Positions 5,524 through 6,269 of a stretch of 6,269 nucleotides of DNA are shown here, piece after piece. The notes beneath the pieces are model-generated. The model saw only the letters and a program-made list of their open reading frames with translations, ran no database searches and was not told where the DNA came from. This DNA comes from an uncultured Holophagaceae bacterium (lineage in GTDB: Bacteria; Acidobacteriota; Holophagae; Holophagales; Holophagaceae): positions 1 to 6,269 of the forward strand of contig CAIRAS010000400.1 in assembly GCA_903876615.1 (NCBI GenBank). Direction: 5' to 3'. The position numbers were made by a program, and so were the translations under genes. The stretch's first letter is position 1. Every line of letters starts with the position of its first letter.

Positions 5524-5619
5524 ATGAGACGTCGTCCGCGCAAGGTTCTGGGCGTCCCGGCACGAGTCTTTGCCGGGAACATCACGCTGGGAACACCGCG
5601 CACCGAACCTTCGATTTAA
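5524..5619 (+). CDS. Possible 31-aa leader ORF upstream of gltB
   Basis: ATG 5524 opens a 31-codon frame that ends in TAA at 5617-5619, 15 nt before the gltB ATG. The peptide starts MRRRPRKVLGVPARV and is basic, with no hydrophobic segment. The ATG sits 6 nt after the -10 hexamer, at the predicted transcription start, so translation would have to be leaderless. Against it: about 60% of third positions are G/C, lower than in the neighbouring genes, and codons such as AGA, CGT and ATT appear. It contains no run of Glu or Gln codons that would suggest classical attenuation. It may be only untranslated leader. Confidence 0.25.
   Translation: MRRRPRKVLGVPARVFAGNITLGTPRTEPSI
5542..5611 (+). promoter_or_regulatory. 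Structured 5' leader of gltB mRNA
   Basis: Two nested perfect pairings can form in the predicted leader. The outer stem pairs AAGGTTC (5542-5548) with GAACCTT (5605-5611). The inner hairpin pairs TCCCGGCA (5555-5562) with TGCCGGGA (5571-5578) around an 8-nt loop. The fold ends 12 nt before the gltB Shine-Dalgarno. No T-run follows either stem, so if it regulates, a translational or processing effect is more likely than termination. It does not match the glutamine riboswitch or any other class I recognise. Confidence 0.4.
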
Positions 5620-5634
5620 GCCCGGGAGCCCACG

Positions 5635-6269
5635 ATGGAGAGGCATCGCCCCATCCAGACCCAAGGTCTATATGATCCCACCCAGGAGCATGATGCCTGC
5701 GGCTTCGGCTTCGTGGTGGACACCAAGGGCCGTCCCTCCCATGACATCGTCCAGAAGGCCCTGAAGGTCCTCTGCAACCTGGTGCACCGCGGTGCCTCGG
5801 GCAGCGAGAAGTCCACCGGCGACGGCGCCGGCATCCTCACCCAGATCCCCCACGCCTTCCTCGCCTCCCGCTGCCGCTCCATGGGCATCGAGCTGCCCGC
5901 ACCTGGCGAGTACGGCGTCGGCATGTTCTATCTGCCCACGGACGACCGCAACCGCCATGCCTGCGAGAAGATCCTCGAAGAGGCCGCCACGGACGAGGGC
6001 CAGAAAATCCTCGGCTGGCGCGACGTCCCCACGGACAACGCCTCGCTGGGGCTCTCCGCCCGGGCCAGCCAGCCGGTCATCCGGCAGGTCTTCATCGGCC
6101 GGGGTCCCGCCACGCCTGCGGGCATGGACTTCGAGCGCAAGCTCTACGTGATCCGCCGCCTGGCCGAGAAGCGCGTCTCCCGCTCGGTGCTGCCGGGCCG
6201 CGGCCACTTCTACATCGCCAGCCTGTCCAGCCGGACCGTGGTCTACAAGGGCATGCTGAACTCGGAGCA
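5635..6269 (+). CDS. gltB: Glutamate synthase large (alpha) subunit, N-terminal 211 codons
   Basis: The start of the large subunit of NADPH- or ferredoxin-dependent glutamate synthase, which transfers the amide nitrogen of glutamine to 2-oxoglutarate to make glutamate, the second step of GS-GOGAT ammonium assimilation. The visible part is the class II (Ntn) glutaminase domain. GLYDPTQEHDACGFGFVVD places the nucleophile Cys at residue 22, exposed after removal of a 21-residue propeptide, as in the family. LVHRGASGSEKSTGDGAGIL (about 49-68) and QIPHAFL follow, also family-typical. The ATG at 5635 has GGGAG at 5624-5628 with 6-nt spacing, and the propeptide length agrees with this start. The full protein is normally about 1,500 aa, so most of it, including the FMN and Fe-S region, lies beyond the window. 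It is preceded by its own promoter, a palindrome and a foldable leader. Confidence 0.96.
   Translation, partial: MERHRPIQTQGLYDPTQEHDACGFGFVVDTKGRPSHDIVQKALKVLCNLVHRGASGSEKSTGDGAGILTQIPHAFLASRCRSMGIELPAPGEYGVGMFYLPTDDRNRHACEKILEEAATDEGQKILGWRDVPTDNASLGLSARASQPVIRQVFIGRGPATPAGMDFERKLYVIRRLAEKRVSRSVLPGRGHFYIASLSSRTVVYKGMLNSE

Overview
The window is GC-rich, with strong G/C preference at third codon positions, and comes from a free-living bacterium. No marker in it fixes the taxon. The gene content and the dispersed palindromic repeats would fit an Acidobacteriota (Holophaga/Geothrix-like) or deltaproteobacterial chromosome, but this is a guess. I see no phage, IS, CRISPR, rRNA or tRNA features.

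Layout. (1) Positions 1-713, minus strand: the N-terminal 237 codons of a PLP-dependent Cys/Met (trans-sulfuration family) lyase. (2) 794-1264, plus: a divergent Lrp/AsnC regulator. An 11-bp-arm perfect palindrome lies between the two genes and is the obvious operator candidate. (3) 1265-1475: a convergent gap filled mostly by a perfect 26-bp inverted repeat built from a 9-bp unit. (4) 1476-4561, minus: four genes reading leftward. They are a small lipoprotein (4561-4220), an unrecognised 207-aa protein that overlaps it through TGATG, a 431-aa helical protein with spaced histidines (faintly questin-oxidase-like), and a TMEM175-type K+ channel. The 207-aa and 431-aa genes are separated by a second palindromic element with perfect 32-bp arms built from an 8-bp unit. 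(5) 4624-5451, plus: type I methionine aminopeptidase, divergent from the lipoprotein and with an ambiguous start codon. (6) 5490-5634: a good sigma70-type promoter with a perfect palindrome in its spacer, followed by a roughly 110-nt leader that can fold and contains a 31-codon ORF. (7) 5635 to the end, plus: the start of gltB, the glutamate synthase large subunit.

How the genes fit together. The lyase and regulator look like a self-contained amino-acid-responsive sulfur amino acid module, similar in layout to the known mdeA/mdeR pair of Pseudomonas putida. map and gltB are housekeeping genes, and gltB appears to have its own regulated promoter. The middle minus-strand genes have no evident shared pathway. 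I find no convincing new multi-gene system. The parts most worth checking are the regulatory DNA (both operators and the gltB leader), the two inverted-repeat elements, the map start codon and the 431-aa histidine-patterned protein.
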